A stretch of DNA of 64,000 nucleotides from positions 161,022,635 to 161,086,634 of the forward strand of contig VDFB02047230.1 in assembly GCA_007258455.2 (NCBI GenBank). The letters run 5' to 3'. Shown here one piece after another: positions 54,332 to 64,000 of this stretch (position 1 is its first letter; each line of letters begins with the position of its first letter). The notes beneath the pieces are model-generated. The model worked only from the letters and a program-made list of their open reading frames with translations, ran no database searches and was not told the origin of the DNA. This DNA comes from Sequoia sempervirens. Taxonomy: Eukaryota > Streptophyta > Pinopsida > Cupressales > Cupressaceae. The translations under genes were made by a program, and so were the position numbers.

Positions 54332-57173
54332 ATGGCTGAAGTAAGAGTGATTGGCAAGGAAAATAATGCTGAATCCAGCAAGGAAAATGCGTCCAGACAG
54401 GCTGTGATCAAGAAGCTAAACAAGTCATTCCCGTTGGAGTCAAAATTCTCTTCGAAGTTGGGCAAGTTGAGTGACAAATTTAGGCTCTTTCAATATGGAA
54501 GCTTTCAAAAGCCGAATGATGGGAATTGGTGGCCATCGTCCATCAATCACTTCGCACAATATTGTCAAAAGTGGACTTTATGCAGCTGTTGGTTTTCCAC
54601 CAACAATTCAATGTTTGGAGTTGATCATGGAGTGTGCTAATTGTTACAACCCAGAGTGAAGGACCATCACTTCGCCGGATGGCAAGTTGTTCGCCAACCT
54701 CACACCTATAGCTATTGGCAAAGCATTTGGAATTCCCTCACATGAGAAGATGATTTACAAAATGAGAGAATGTGCTAAGCGTATGTATGCTTCTACATTT
54801 GACAGATGTGCTGATATGATAAACTCCCGTTGGATGAACAAGCCCAAGCCCACTCGTACGAAGTTTCCGAAGCAGATAATATCAGATGATCTAAAGCAGG
54901 AATATTGTGATTTGATTATGATGCTTAGCAGAGTTGGAGGCTGTCCCCAGGCGTTCATCTTTGAGCCTTGGATGTTTTACTACATCAACCTTGTGCTGGA
55001 AGGCAAGGAGCATATTGACTGGGTAGTACTGATCAGTGATAATTTGCATGAACAACTCCAGAGTTTGAGGAGAACGAAAACATTCTATATGGGCTCATAC
55101 ATTATCTACATGTTCGTTCATATGACGAAGTACAGAGGAATATCATACAAGGAGCCTATTGGGTGTGGCTCTCAGCAGTTCAATATTCATGAGGCTTGTC
55201 CACAGCTGCACTTGACAAGCACATCTCACTACAAGAGAGTCAATGACGCCTTCACCATGCACATAACGAGGTCACTTCAACAAAGAACTCACCACATGAT
55301 ATCAAAGGAAGCTCGGGGATTTGATAGAAAGAGTATAGATGTTAGTTTATCCAATTTTTCAAATTACTTACATTAGGTTGCAAAGGGTTCTCTTCATCCA
55401 TATAGGTTGCCTAGATACCCTCTGAACAAGATACTTGATGTTAGAAATATCTAGGAACTCATTGCCTATGATAAATTGAGGAAAAGAGAAGGAAGGGAGG
55501 GACTTGACTTCCTAATCATCATGGGAAATTCCAGTTGAAGTGTCCTTCTGCGGAGTAGCCAAGGAATTTGAAATGAGTTCCCGGTTTTCCATCTTTCTTA
55601 CCACACTAGCAGGTAGTATTATGATCCTCACAAGAATATCAGATGGATACTGTCAGAGGAGTTCAGACATAAGGCAAATATTGAGGATTTCTGGGCTAGT
55701 GCGTTGGATGAGGCTGAGGTAAGAAAAAGGATGTTTTCAAGATTACCTTTGAGCATGATTAGGTAGTGTGAGATTGTTCCAGTGCCAGACCAGGTAGACG
55801 AGGATATGAATGTTCTTCATCCAGATTATGAGACAGTGAGGGATACACCACTCCCACTTTCAGAATGGTCAGAGCCGGAGAATGTGGATTTGGATACACT
55901 TTGCATACCAGTCCTGACATTTACTAAAGGATGGGTTGAGAGGCATGTGAATAGGCTTAAGAGTAGGTCAATTCCTCTTACTTATAACTTGATGGGAGAT
56001 CATAGGTCGCCAACTGTTACAAAGAAGAAACGGGTTGCTCGAGCTCTAGAGTTACAAAGGAAAGAGCCAGTCCAGCTAGAGTCTTCGAGAGTTGAGGTGG
56101 CATTACCTACGCCATTAGAGACTCATTCTCCAAGTATACAGGAGGTTTCATTGTTTACTAATCAGAGGAATATGTTGAATAAGGAACAAGATTTACAAGA
56201 GGCAAATCAGCCACCTCGAAGGGAGTCTGTTGGCCAGAGTGTCAATGCGCCTATCAGAGATAACCAACAGGAAGAAGATGAAGAAACGGCCATAGATACA
56301 TGCTTCCAGCATGAGATTGAGGCAGCATTAGAGGATGACACTGTTACAGGGTAGGAGGCCTAGGGTTTGGGAGACACTCAGCCTGTGGAAGTTGGTGAGC
56401 CTCGCCGAGATGAAGTTAGAGAGGAGGTTCATGAAGAAGAAGCAAGGAATGAACAACCATTTATTATTTCAGATTTACAGCAGGTAGTACTGGATTGGCT
56501 CAGAGACAGGATGAGGAGGAGCCCCATTGAGGAAACTGATCCAGCAGTTGAGATGGAGGAATTCCTGAGTAGGATCAGTGAGCTTCCAACAAAGAAGAGA
56601 GCTAGGAAGTTTTCAAAGATTTCAACAGATGAAGACTTCACGTGGCTGTGCCAAGAGTTGAGTGTGATAGAGATGAGGCTATTCCAGATAATTATGTGAT
56701 CACCACCATGGAGTTAGGTCGCCCCACGAGAGCATAGATAATTGAGGAGTGTGATAACTCCTACCAGGTACTCAAGGACAGGTTGCTCCAGATTGAAGGA
56801 AAATATAAGAAATTGAAGAAGGAGCACAAGACATTAATAGGTTACGTACAACACTTGTCTCATCCTTGTGGGCAAGAGAATCCAGCAATTGAGCTTCCAA
56901 CCGAGTTTCCTAGAGAGTCTGTCAGCGGCTTGGAGGACTTGAGGAAGATGGCACAGGAGGCGGATAAGTGGGTTGCTAGCATTCGTGTTGAGACAAAAAA
57001 ATTTATGGAGGATCTTGCTCATGTTTATTAGTAGGCTTCCAACATTATGGCACAGATGGATGTAGTTGATCAAGCTTGGGACGATGCTCATATCTATTAG
57101 ACCAAGGTTGTCCTTTGCTTGGAAGCTTTGATGCCACCGCTATATGGTTTTAAGATCGCGACCAACACGTAAA
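54332..57173 (+). pseudogene. decayed gene for an unrecognised protein of about 900 residues
   Basis: From ATG 54332, just after a 3' splice site, coding potential runs to about 57173 through several stops and a few frameshifts (near 54470, 55530, 56660). Segments: a basic N-terminus (MAEVRVIGKENNAESSKENA); a globular part with ITSPDGKLFANLTPIAIGKA and FGIPSHEK (54663-54745); WMFYYINLVLEGKEHIDWVV (54970-55030); then an acidic Q/E-rich linker (55800-56360); and a coiled-coil-like end (QIEGKYKKLKKEHKTLIGYV, about 56790-56850). The globular part faintly recalls the putative plant transposon protein family PF20167 (a FGIP box, then a W-x-F/Y-I stretch followed by D and II/LI), but I would not assign it. 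No RT, integrase or transposase motif is visible. It lies within a repeat family, so it is probably element-borne. Confidence 0.6.
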
Positions 57174-57179
57174 TAAAGC

Positions 57180-58260
57180 CTCTAACCATTTATCTTCTGG
57201 AACAAAGTATTCAAGATGCCAAGATTAAGAAAAGATCATGCTTTCAACTCCAAGTTCCTGAGTGCTAAGACCCGCCATTGATGCGTATTACCGTAACTTA
57301 ATGGTGGGGACTTACATAATTGTTCAGATTTCTGCGCTAGCAGCCAATGCGGCTGATTTTAAGGATTCGCTTTGCAATTGACTGGCAATATAAAATTGCT
57401 TTCCTAAACTGATCAGAAAATGTAACGGAAAGTGCGCGTATACGCCCAAGTGTTCCTATTCACTCAAATGCAAGATATGTGGGGTCATTTCAATAGACTT
57501 CAACCAGATTTCACCTAGCCTCATCGGTCGTAATTTCAGAAATCGTGCAATCTTCAAGGAAATAGCAAAAGATGTTCAAATTATGACTTAACATGCATAC
57601 ACCACCAACGACGATATAAGCATGGAAGTAATCATAATTGTTTAAACACAATATTCTTCCACCGACCAATAAGGAATTGTCATCAACAAGCCGCTAGTGG
57701 TATGGAATCAAGCGAAGCTATCTCAATAAAACACCACACACCAAAGTAAGTTACTTGAATGAAATTAAGCTACTTGGATACAAAAGGAAGAAGAGACCTT
57801 GCTAGCAGTTCATGACAAGACGAATTCCATCATCAATGAAAAGATCTATTATCATGAAAAGTGTTACACAACAATCTCCCAAAAGTTTTCAAAGGGAAAA
57901 CTTTCTTTCTTCTCCAAATTATGCAAAAATGCTCTACAATGCTACACTATCTAGCTCTAATGCTAATGCTCTCTCAATGTCTACTGTCTACTATTCCAAT
58001 GTCTAATCTGATACAAATGAGGGGGACTCCCCCTTTATATAGCTGGCCAAGTCCAATGGACGGCTCAGATTACAATCGGCTGGATGGCCCAGATTGTGCC
58101 ACCTCAGCCCTAAACAAGATTTGCCCTAAAAACCGCCACAAAGGAGAGTGGGGTAATAAATGCACCATTAATGGCCACCACCCTTCTAGAAGATTCCCAT
58201 TTGCAGACGCGTTCACACTGTTCTCGATCTTCTTTCTTGGTGTTGTTCTTCAATTTTGCT
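57180..58260 (-). mobile_element. promoter/LTR-like unit, - strand copy
   Basis: Read on the - strand it matches 62110-63170 over its whole length. Shared parts in order: a CTGGGCCATCC and GATTGTAATCTGAGCCG stretch, TTGGCCAGCTATATAAAGG, a GGGGGAGTCCCCC palindrome, CTCATTTGTAT, a purine-rich leader, and CTGAACAATTATGTAAGTCCCC (ending near 57306). It therefore is a repeat with a core promoter, probably the LTR (or U3-R-U5 part) of the 52-64 kb family. Its left edge abuts the end of the unknown gene at about 57175, so the two elements are nested or truncated there. Confidence 0.65.
58033..58042 (-). promoter_or_regulatory. TATA box with downstream palindrome, - strand
   Basis: CTATATAAAG on the - strand, immediately followed by GGGGGAGTCCCCC. 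The + copy has the same arrangement at 62287-62309. Confidence 0.75.
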
Positions 58261-58419
58261 CGAGCTTCCATTTTGAGTTTTGAAAACATTTCTTCTTTGT
58301 TACTTGAGCCTTAACACTTAGTCATTTTCTTGCAACTTTCTTCCTTCGAGGTTGAGTTGTTGTCCTGAATCACTTGCTTCATCACACTAAGTCATCACCG
58401 CTTGGCCTCAACATTTCTC

Positions 58420-58481
58420 CTGCAAAACAAACAAGGAGAAGAGAATTAGAACACTTCATAATATAAACTTAATTTACTTAC
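58420..58481 (-). other. putative short intron, - strand
   Basis: On the - strand: AATGAG/GTAAGTAAAT, then a TTCTAATTC branch-like word, a pyrimidine-rich stretch and GTTTTGCAG/GAGAAATG. The length is 62 bp, short but possible for plants. It occupies the same relative place as the 3' splice site at 54330 in the + copy. The gene that should follow is missing; the promoter unit follows after about 170 bp. Confidence 0.4.
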
Positions 58482-59580
58482 CTCATTTTCACGCTTTAAG
58501 TTCATCGTCTTCAATAGCCGACTTTGCGCTCAAATTCTTCATGCCTTAGCCAATTTTTCAATCCATCCTCTTCAAGGGCGTATCGTCTTTGAGAAACTCA
58601 TTTCACCTGCTGGAGCTCTGACAACCTTGATTTTATTCATTTCTGGCTCAAGAAAACTATCCTCACGAAGAGTCTGGGAAAATCCACCCAGGCAACTCCT
58701 TTCAAATCCACCGTCTGGAGAATTTCACCTTGAAAACACATTTTCTTCATTTTGCCTTAGAAAATTTAAAATTCTCCCTTAGGAAAATTCACAATTTGAG
58801 CACTGATTAAATTCTTCACTGAAAAAGTGTCGGCGAAGTTCAGAAGACTTGGAAATCCATTCATCATCACAAATGTTCAGTACCCAGAAGCAAATTTTCT
58901 TCAGAACGCCTCGAATCCATGGGTACCCAACGAACGGGTTCATTTAATTTTTCAATTTTGAACCTTAGAAAAATATCATTTTCATCATTTAAATTCGTTC
59001 TTCGCCTGTGATCATCCTATGTTGCTCTGACTTCTTGAAGAACTTGAATCATCTTGCATTATCATCGTCTCTGACTGCATCTCTGAGGAAAGTTGCTCGT
59101 GCTCCACGAAGAAATTTTATCACTCTGAGCTCTAGGCGTATTTTCCAAGGGAAAATAATTTGCCTTAGAAAATATTTTTATCATCTTGCATTTTGAAAAA
59201 TTTCCCTTAGAAAGTTTTTGATCATCTGCCAGCGGAGAAGGATTTTTTTTCAACTTCATTTAGAAGAATTTTATTCTTGGAGGCGCCTTGTACATTTCAT
59301 CTTCACTTCATTTGCAAGCGCTTCACACCTAAAAAAAAAAATCCAACGCCTTAAAGGAGTTCTCCAACACTTAGAAAATATTTCACTTTTCTACTTGAGG
59401 CGCCTAGCACACTTCATTTTATTTCCACCACTTTCAAATATTTCAACGCCTTCAAGATATTTTAAAATCACCTTAAGCGCCTAACATACTTGGGAGGATT
59501 TTAAAATCACGCCTTAGCCACTTTGCCTTCACCACCTTAGAAAATATTTTAACACCTTATAACTCCCCTCACTCTAGGCG
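58482..59580 (-). other. leader region, - strand copy
   Basis: It matches 53341-54300 in inverted orientation, including CTTCTGGGTACTG and repeated TTTTCTAAGGC words (reading - strand). Dense degenerate repeats of CTAAGGCG occur at 59330-59700. No gene. Confidence 0.55.
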
Positions 59581-60300
59581 CATATAACATTTGAAGAGGG
59601 ATTAGGATCACGCCTAGGCAATTTTCTAACACTTTTAGGCTTTAGGCGCCCAACACACACGCCTAGCAATTTTCTCTAAGGCCCACCACCTTGGGCGCAT
59701 TCTACACATGATGGAGGATAACGCCTAGCTTTCACCTTGGATTTACCACGCCTTAGCAAAATTCTCACCTCAATTACCACCCTTATTCACCATTTACTAT
59801 CCAAACATGGGCGCATTTGAACCTATCAACTGGATGACTCTTCAACTTCGCTTTTTTGTCTTGACATGCACAAGTTTGGGCACATTTAGGAGGGTGAGGA
59901 GGACGAGTTTGCAAGCTGGACGCATTTTGCATGTGATGAAGGATAAAAACTTTGACTTCGTTGACTCCCTCCTTGCTTTGGGTGCATTTTGGCCTTGAAG
60001 AAGGATAAAAAGCATTGACCTTGTTGACTTTTCTTGCCTTGGGCGCATTTTGATGCCTGAGAAGGATGAACTTCAAGTTGGGTGCATTTTGAGGGGTGAG
60101 GCGGATTTCTCATGCCTTAGAAACTTTTTTCAAAAATCAATCCTCAAGGTGGGCGCATTTCCTCATGCCTGCAGGATGAAGATTGTTGACTTTCTTTGAC
60201 CTTCCTCCTTGGGCGCATTTTGACCCCTGAGTAGTATGAACGCCATACTTAGAATTTTCTATGCCTCCAGCTAAGATGGGCGCATTTTGCCAGGCCTACT
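59580..60300 (-). repeat. minisatellite with AAATGCGCCCA core, - copy
   Basis: About ten units seen on the + strand as TGGGCGCATTTTG (for example near 59806, 59983, 60042, 60147, 60213, 60277), spaced about 40-70 bp. It is the inverted counterpart of 52409-53340. Confidence 0.8.
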
Positions 60301-60339
60301 GGACGAGATTCCAGACTTAGACAAAATTTTCATCATTTT

Positions 60340-61310
60340 CGCCAGCTTACGTGCCCTGCTATTTATAGTAAGTTCTCTGAATTTGCGCTTCTGAAGCTCG
60401 GATCATCTTGAAATTTTGAACGTAGCATCCTCATAACCTTATCAACCTGTCGGCACTGCCACTTTTAGTCACCCTGCTATTTTTAGCCTGCTTCTGAAGG
60501 TGGCTTACTATAAATAGTAAGCTCATGTTTCTGATAGCTCCCAAGCTCCGATCGAGTTGAAATTTGAATGAGGCGATCCTCACCACGGACTCCCATCACG
60601 CATTAATCGACGATGCAACCGATTTACTATTTTTAGCCGCTTTCAATCTGACTTACTATAAATAGTAAGTGTCTGCTTGGATCTGAAATTTCACCAACAG
60701 AGCCCGGATAGATGCCGACGCGGGTGGTTTACACCGATTTCTATCTCAATTTTCACTATTTTTAGGTCTCCGCTGTCTCACCATCTCGCATGTATATCAA
60801 ATGAACTCGCTTCTTGTTTCAGGGTAATCGCTGACATTAGCTCCGTGATTTTGAACTGCCGGAAGCGGCCAGACACCCCTGCTAAAAATAGCAAGTTCCT
60901 TATTGAGTGAGAATCTTCATTTGCATGTCACACCATCGCGAAGCTCTCGAAAAACCCATCAGGAATCATTCGACATGCAAAAGAAACCCTGACATGCAAA
61001 CCCTAAAAATAGCCTCGGAAGGCTGAATTCTGACAGTGATCGTCTCGTCTTGCATGTTACATCGTCGCGAAAGTCTCGAAAAACCCAGAAGGAAAATTCA
61101 GACATGCAAAGAAAAACTCTGCATCTGGACCCTGAAATTTGTGCCGGAAGCCGAACTGCTAAAAATAGTAAGTTGTCTGTTTTCGCTCAAATTTTGCGTA
61201 CGAGCAACCTGATGTGCTCTGAATGCCGTGTGACTGTCGTAATTTCGAAATTGCTGGCAGATTGCCTGTAATTGCACACTTACTAAAAATAGTAAGTATC
61301 CGGATTTTGA
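60340..61310 (-). repeat. array of roughly 120-bp units, each with a hairpin motif
   Basis: Ten occurrences of a motif of the form CTTACTATAAATAGTAAG or CTGCTAAAAATAGTAAG, at about 60358, 60472, 60514, 60630, 60657, 60750, 60885, 61005, 61150 and 61285. Several are near-perfect dyads. Between them sequence is partly conserved (GTCTCGAAAAACCCA, ACATGCAAA, ATTTTGA(A/T)). The array lies upstream of the GCGCCC minisatellite on the - strand. No coding frame. Confidence 0.8.
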
Positions 61311-61537
61311 TGAAAATCTGCTAAGAACCTGCTGGAAACATGTTGACAACAATGTTAAGCTCAATTTTCAATTTACTCACTTTATTCAACCTTGGATTGA
61401 CCGGGAAAGATGAAACCCTAATTTTCAGACTTGGTCAATTTTATGCTTAAACTCAATGACGGGAACGATCCCAGAAAGGTAGACAGAACGAGAAAGAGAC
61501 AACAGCAAAAACAAACCAACATCACACCAAAAGCAAA

Positions 61538-61607
61538 GCCAAAATTAGGGGGTCCCCATTTGCAATGGGGCGATGTGTGAAAAAGGTCACAACACATACC
61601 CCCTTAC
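61538..61607 (-). repeat. LTR-start-like end with polypurine tract, - strand
   Basis: On the - strand GTAAGGGGGTATG (61607-61595) is followed by TGTTGTGACC (from 61594), CACACATCGCCCC, and CATTTGCAATGGGG-type sequence. The same end in the other direction starts at 63438. It looks like polypurine tract plus LTR start, but could also be a terminal inverted repeat. Confidence 0.55.
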
Positions 61608-61639
61608 AGACTTTGGTTGAAGGAGGCATGATACAGGAG

Positions 61640-62129
61640 GGTGATTGATATGATTTCACCAGCTGGTATTCTTCAGTTGTCACAAGCCGAGGATTCTTTG
61701 ATGCAACACAAGCAGATTCGGCCAGGGTTAGAAAGGCCATGGTGAACATTCTTGATGGAGTTCTGAACACATTGGAGGCTATCTTTGCTAGGAGGATGAC
61801 TTCTGAGGAGGTGACTGCTGATGGTTTGAGGAGTAGACTACCACTTTTCTTTTCAGAGGTGAAGACTTTTGTTCAAGATGACTTTGAGAACACCTCAACT
61901 TTCTCCAACATTATCCAGAACACTTAGGATGCTTTAGTTGCTTGGAGAAAGTCTTGCACTCGACATGGGCAGGCAGTTACAGTATTGGAGTTTCAACTTG
62001 ATCATATCCCGCCTATCTCAGTTCAGGAGGTTGAGGCTGTGCTGGCCAGGTTCATTGATTTTGCAGCCAAGGAGAAGGAGAACGGAAATGCCTTTTTGGA
62101 TGATGACCTTCTAGATGATTGATAGTGGG
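61640..62129 (+). pseudogene. C-terminal fragment of an unrecognised element-borne protein
   Basis: Coding potential begins after a stop near 61650 with DFTSWYSSVVTSRGFFDATQ, continues through ADSARVRKAMVNILDGVLNT and RLPLFFSEVKTFVQDDFENT, passes one TAG at 61925-61927, and resumes in frame as DALVAWRKSCTRHGQAVTVL, ending in an acidic FLDDDLLDD tail and TGA at 62120-62122. Mostly alpha-helical composition with no known domain. It sits at the same relative place (before the promoter unit) as the gene at 54332-57173 does in the family plan. So it may be the C-terminus of a related, fuller protein; direct similarity between the two is weak. Confidence 0.45.
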
Positions 62130-63170
62130 CATTGATTTCCTTTACTATTTTGGGAGTGAGTGGGAATCTTTTGACTCATTTATTGTACCACTCCTCATTC
62201 TGGCAGTTTTTAGGGTTAGGGCTTATGTGGCTTGATCTGGGCCATCCATTTGATTGTAATCTGAGCCGAACTTTGGACTTGGCCAGCTATATAAAGGGGA
62301 ATCCCCCCTCATTTGTATATCATTAGAGATTAGAGATTAGACTAGAGAGTAGACATTCTGATAGAGCAGAGAGATAGCTTAGCATTAGTTCATTAGCATA
62401 GTTTGAAGAAGGAAAATTTTTCCTTTGAAACTTTGTAAGAAATTGTTGTGAACACTCTCTTAATAAAAAGAGTTTTCATTGATGATGATCTCATCTTTTG
62501 TTGTGAGTAGCTAGAGAGGTTTCTTCGTCCTTCTACTTCAAGTAGGATTTAAAGTAGAGCAATTTTCATTTTCATGCACATAGTTAGTTGTGGATTGTGG
62601 TGTTTGATCAAGGAAGCTTCGTTTAATCCATACCACTAACAACTTGCTGATGGTAAGTTTTCCTTGTGTGGTCGACTGGAATACTTTTTAAGCTTAACTT
62701 CGGTTATGATTCACGTTTTGGCATGCATCATCGTGTGGTGTCCTTTGAATTGTGATTTCAACATTTCTTGCTATCCCCTTGAAGATTGCACCAACTTTGT
62801 AAAGGCTGTCCAATACGAGGCGAAGCAAAGTCTAGTTGAAGTTTGCTGAAATTGATCCTACGTCCCGCTCTTAGATAGGACATAAATTTTCTAATCCCTA
62901 CAGCCATTCAATTCAGTATATTTTTGGTTAGTATTAGGAAACTTGTACCTTATTGCCAAATCATCCGCAACGCACAAAAACCCCTTTCATCATTAATTTG
63001 CTGTCAACTGCTAATTTCTGAACAATTGTGTAAGTCCCCTCGTGAAAACAGCATATCACAATGAACCAACTGAGTGTACAACACTGCATTGAAGGAACCT
63101 TGGAGATGAACGTATGATCTCTCTCACAATCTTAGCATACAAAATACTTTGATCAAGAGAGAATGGAGTA
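62130..63170 (+). mobile_element. promoter/LTR-like unit, + strand copy
   Basis: The homologue of 57180-58260 in the opposite orientation. It carries CTGGGCCATCC, TTGGCCAGCTATATAAAGG, a GGGGAATCCCCCC palindrome, and a leader with short AGAGATT repeats (62323-62345). An ACTAACAACTTGCTGATGG stretch follows, then CTGAACAATTGTGTAAGTCCCC near 63037. The GTAAGT word in both copies may be a 5' splice site. Similarity persists to about 63160. Confidence 0.65.
62288..62309 (+). promoter_or_regulatory. TATA box with downstream palindrome, + strand
   Basis: TATATAAAG followed by GGGGAATCCCC, and CATTTGTATATCATTAG about 30 bp downstream as a likely start region. The layout is conserved in the - strand copy at 58033. 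Confidence 0.78.
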
Positions 63171-63437
63171 GCCGTTGGATACTTTATTTTGCTGATTGGT
63201 GCGGTCACAAAAATCACATCAACAGGTGCCTTGCTCAAGAAAGGGCACTTTTTCCTTGCCTTAGTCATTTTTTGATATATGTTCTTTCAATCTCTTCATT
63301 CCAACCTCCTATGCTTTGATTCGAAATCCCCGTTGATCGGAGAATTGGATAATCTCATTTGATGTCTCATCAGGTAACCAACTTTGCTCCTCAAAAGATG
63401 ACTGGAGTTTCAGTTTACAGAAGTCAGTTAAAGGTCC
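63171..63437 (+). other. short stretch before the LTR-like end
   Basis: No gene is assigned. A short frame (from ATG at 63361) runs to a TGA inside the TGTTGTGACC motif, probably a coincidence or the tail of another fragment. Confidence 0.35.
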
Positions 63438-64000
63438 TGTTGTGACCTAATTCACACCTCGCCCCATTGCAAATGGGGACCCTCATATTTTGCTTTTTAG
63501 AGTTTTGTCGTTGCGTCTTGGTTTTCGTTCGGTCTCCGTTTGGGGTTTTGAGTCTGAATTTTGAATGGTCACCTGAATCAAGCAAATGAGTCTTAGCCTA
63601 GATCACTGTGCAAATGTCGCCATCATGCTTAGAATGTTTGGGAGGCGAAGATTGACTGTCATTTCAGTCAATTCCGACACTTCCTACTTTTTGTTGGCGT
63701 AACAACTAACACCTCTGGAGTACAAGTTGTTATGAACAGCCTATGCACACTACGCAATGAGTGCTCTTCGAATTATGGAGGGGAAGCTCCCTCGATGTAC
63801 TTTGACAAATATACTTTGCAAAGGAAAAATAAGCTAAAACTACTTCCTGTCTTTTTGTTTCAGCTGCTAGAGGCACAAGACTTTCTTGAAAGAACTTTTA
63901 CGTTGCAGCTGAGTTTTCTCTGGTTTCGCAAATCAACTAAACTACAACTTATATCTATCCAATCTCCTCAGGAAAACAGAGCAAGAGGAAACGGAGCAAG
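63438..64000 (+). mobile_element. LTR-like start of the 61.6/63.4 kb family, + strand
   Basis: TGTTGTGACCTAATTCACAC begins a segment that mirrors the - strand sequence from 61594 leftward (CTCGCCCCATTGCAAATGGGG, then TTTTGCTTTT and a TTTTCGTTCGGTCTCCG-like stretch). It continues beyond the window. No gene is seen in it. Confidence 0.5.

Noticed and set aside
58220..58300. Short - strand frame beginning near 58287 with a basic helix-like peptide
   Set aside because: Lies between the putative intron and the promoter unit, is short and is not conserved in the + copy.
61595..61607. Telomere-like or G-quadruplex end
   Set aside because: A single GGGGG run beside an LTR-start motif; a polypurine tract is the simpler reading.
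1..64000. tRNA, rRNA or snRNA genes
   Set aside because: Scanning by eye found no cloverleaf with the expected A and B boxes and no rRNA-like block; a covariance-model search would be needed to exclude small RNAs.

Overview
This is plant nuclear DNA from a large, repeat-rich genome. The evidence is Ty3/gypsy and Copia LTR retrotransposons, a plant L1-type LINE, pentatricopeptide-repeat (PPR) pseudogene fragments, a plant mobile domain, very AT-rich spacers and no intact host gene. A conifer-like genome is my guess; the sequence does not prove it. Two 100-N assembly gaps (17445-17544 and 52309-52408) interrupt it.

Layout. 1-1979: spacer, with a possible Copia-type LTR remnant at its right edge. 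1980 to about 17470: one nearly complete Tat-lineage Ty3/gypsy element on the + strand. It has a 1146-bp 5' LTR, a tRNA-Lys-type primer site, a long leader with tandem repeats, a decayed gag-protease-G-patch-RT-RNase H-second RNase H region, an intact integrase frame, and a 3' LTR that runs into the first gap. Between integrase and the 3' LTR it carries an antisense gene encoding a plant mobile domain (PMD) followed by acidic, RGG and coiled-coil segments. 17545-18895: a C-rich polypyrimidine tract and a GC-rich island of unknown origin, ending at the polypurine tract and LTR (18896 to about 20100) of a related element. 20102 to about 24900: a 3'-truncated L1-type LINE on the - strand. 26051-26831 (+) and 34868-35724 (-): inverted copies of one PPR pseudogene fragment, with further PPR relics at 38345-38795 (-). 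30850-31410 (-): a faint gag relic. 38796-40140 (-): a Copia LTR and the end of its internal region. About 40140-40927 (-): another Tat-like LTR with its polypurine tract. 42756-43916 (-): an unrecognised low-complexity open frame behind a TATA box. 44870-51372: a field of degenerate repeats whose orientation flips near 49 kb. 51378-52308: another LTR, carrying nine palindromes.

52409-64000 is the least familiar part. It holds several partial copies, in both orientations, of one repeat family. Its parts are a roughly 65-75-bp minisatellite (AAATGCGCCCA), a roughly 120-bp hairpin array, splice-like signals, a decayed gene of about 900 codons for a protein I do not recognise, and a strong TATA promoter unit present once on each strand. 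I read it as an undescribed or poorly described non-autonomous LTR element family with a spliced leader and a non-pol gene.

The two points most worth following up are the antisense PMD gene inside the Tat element and the 52-64 kb family with its structured repeat arrays. Percent identities and repeat counts are by-eye estimates.
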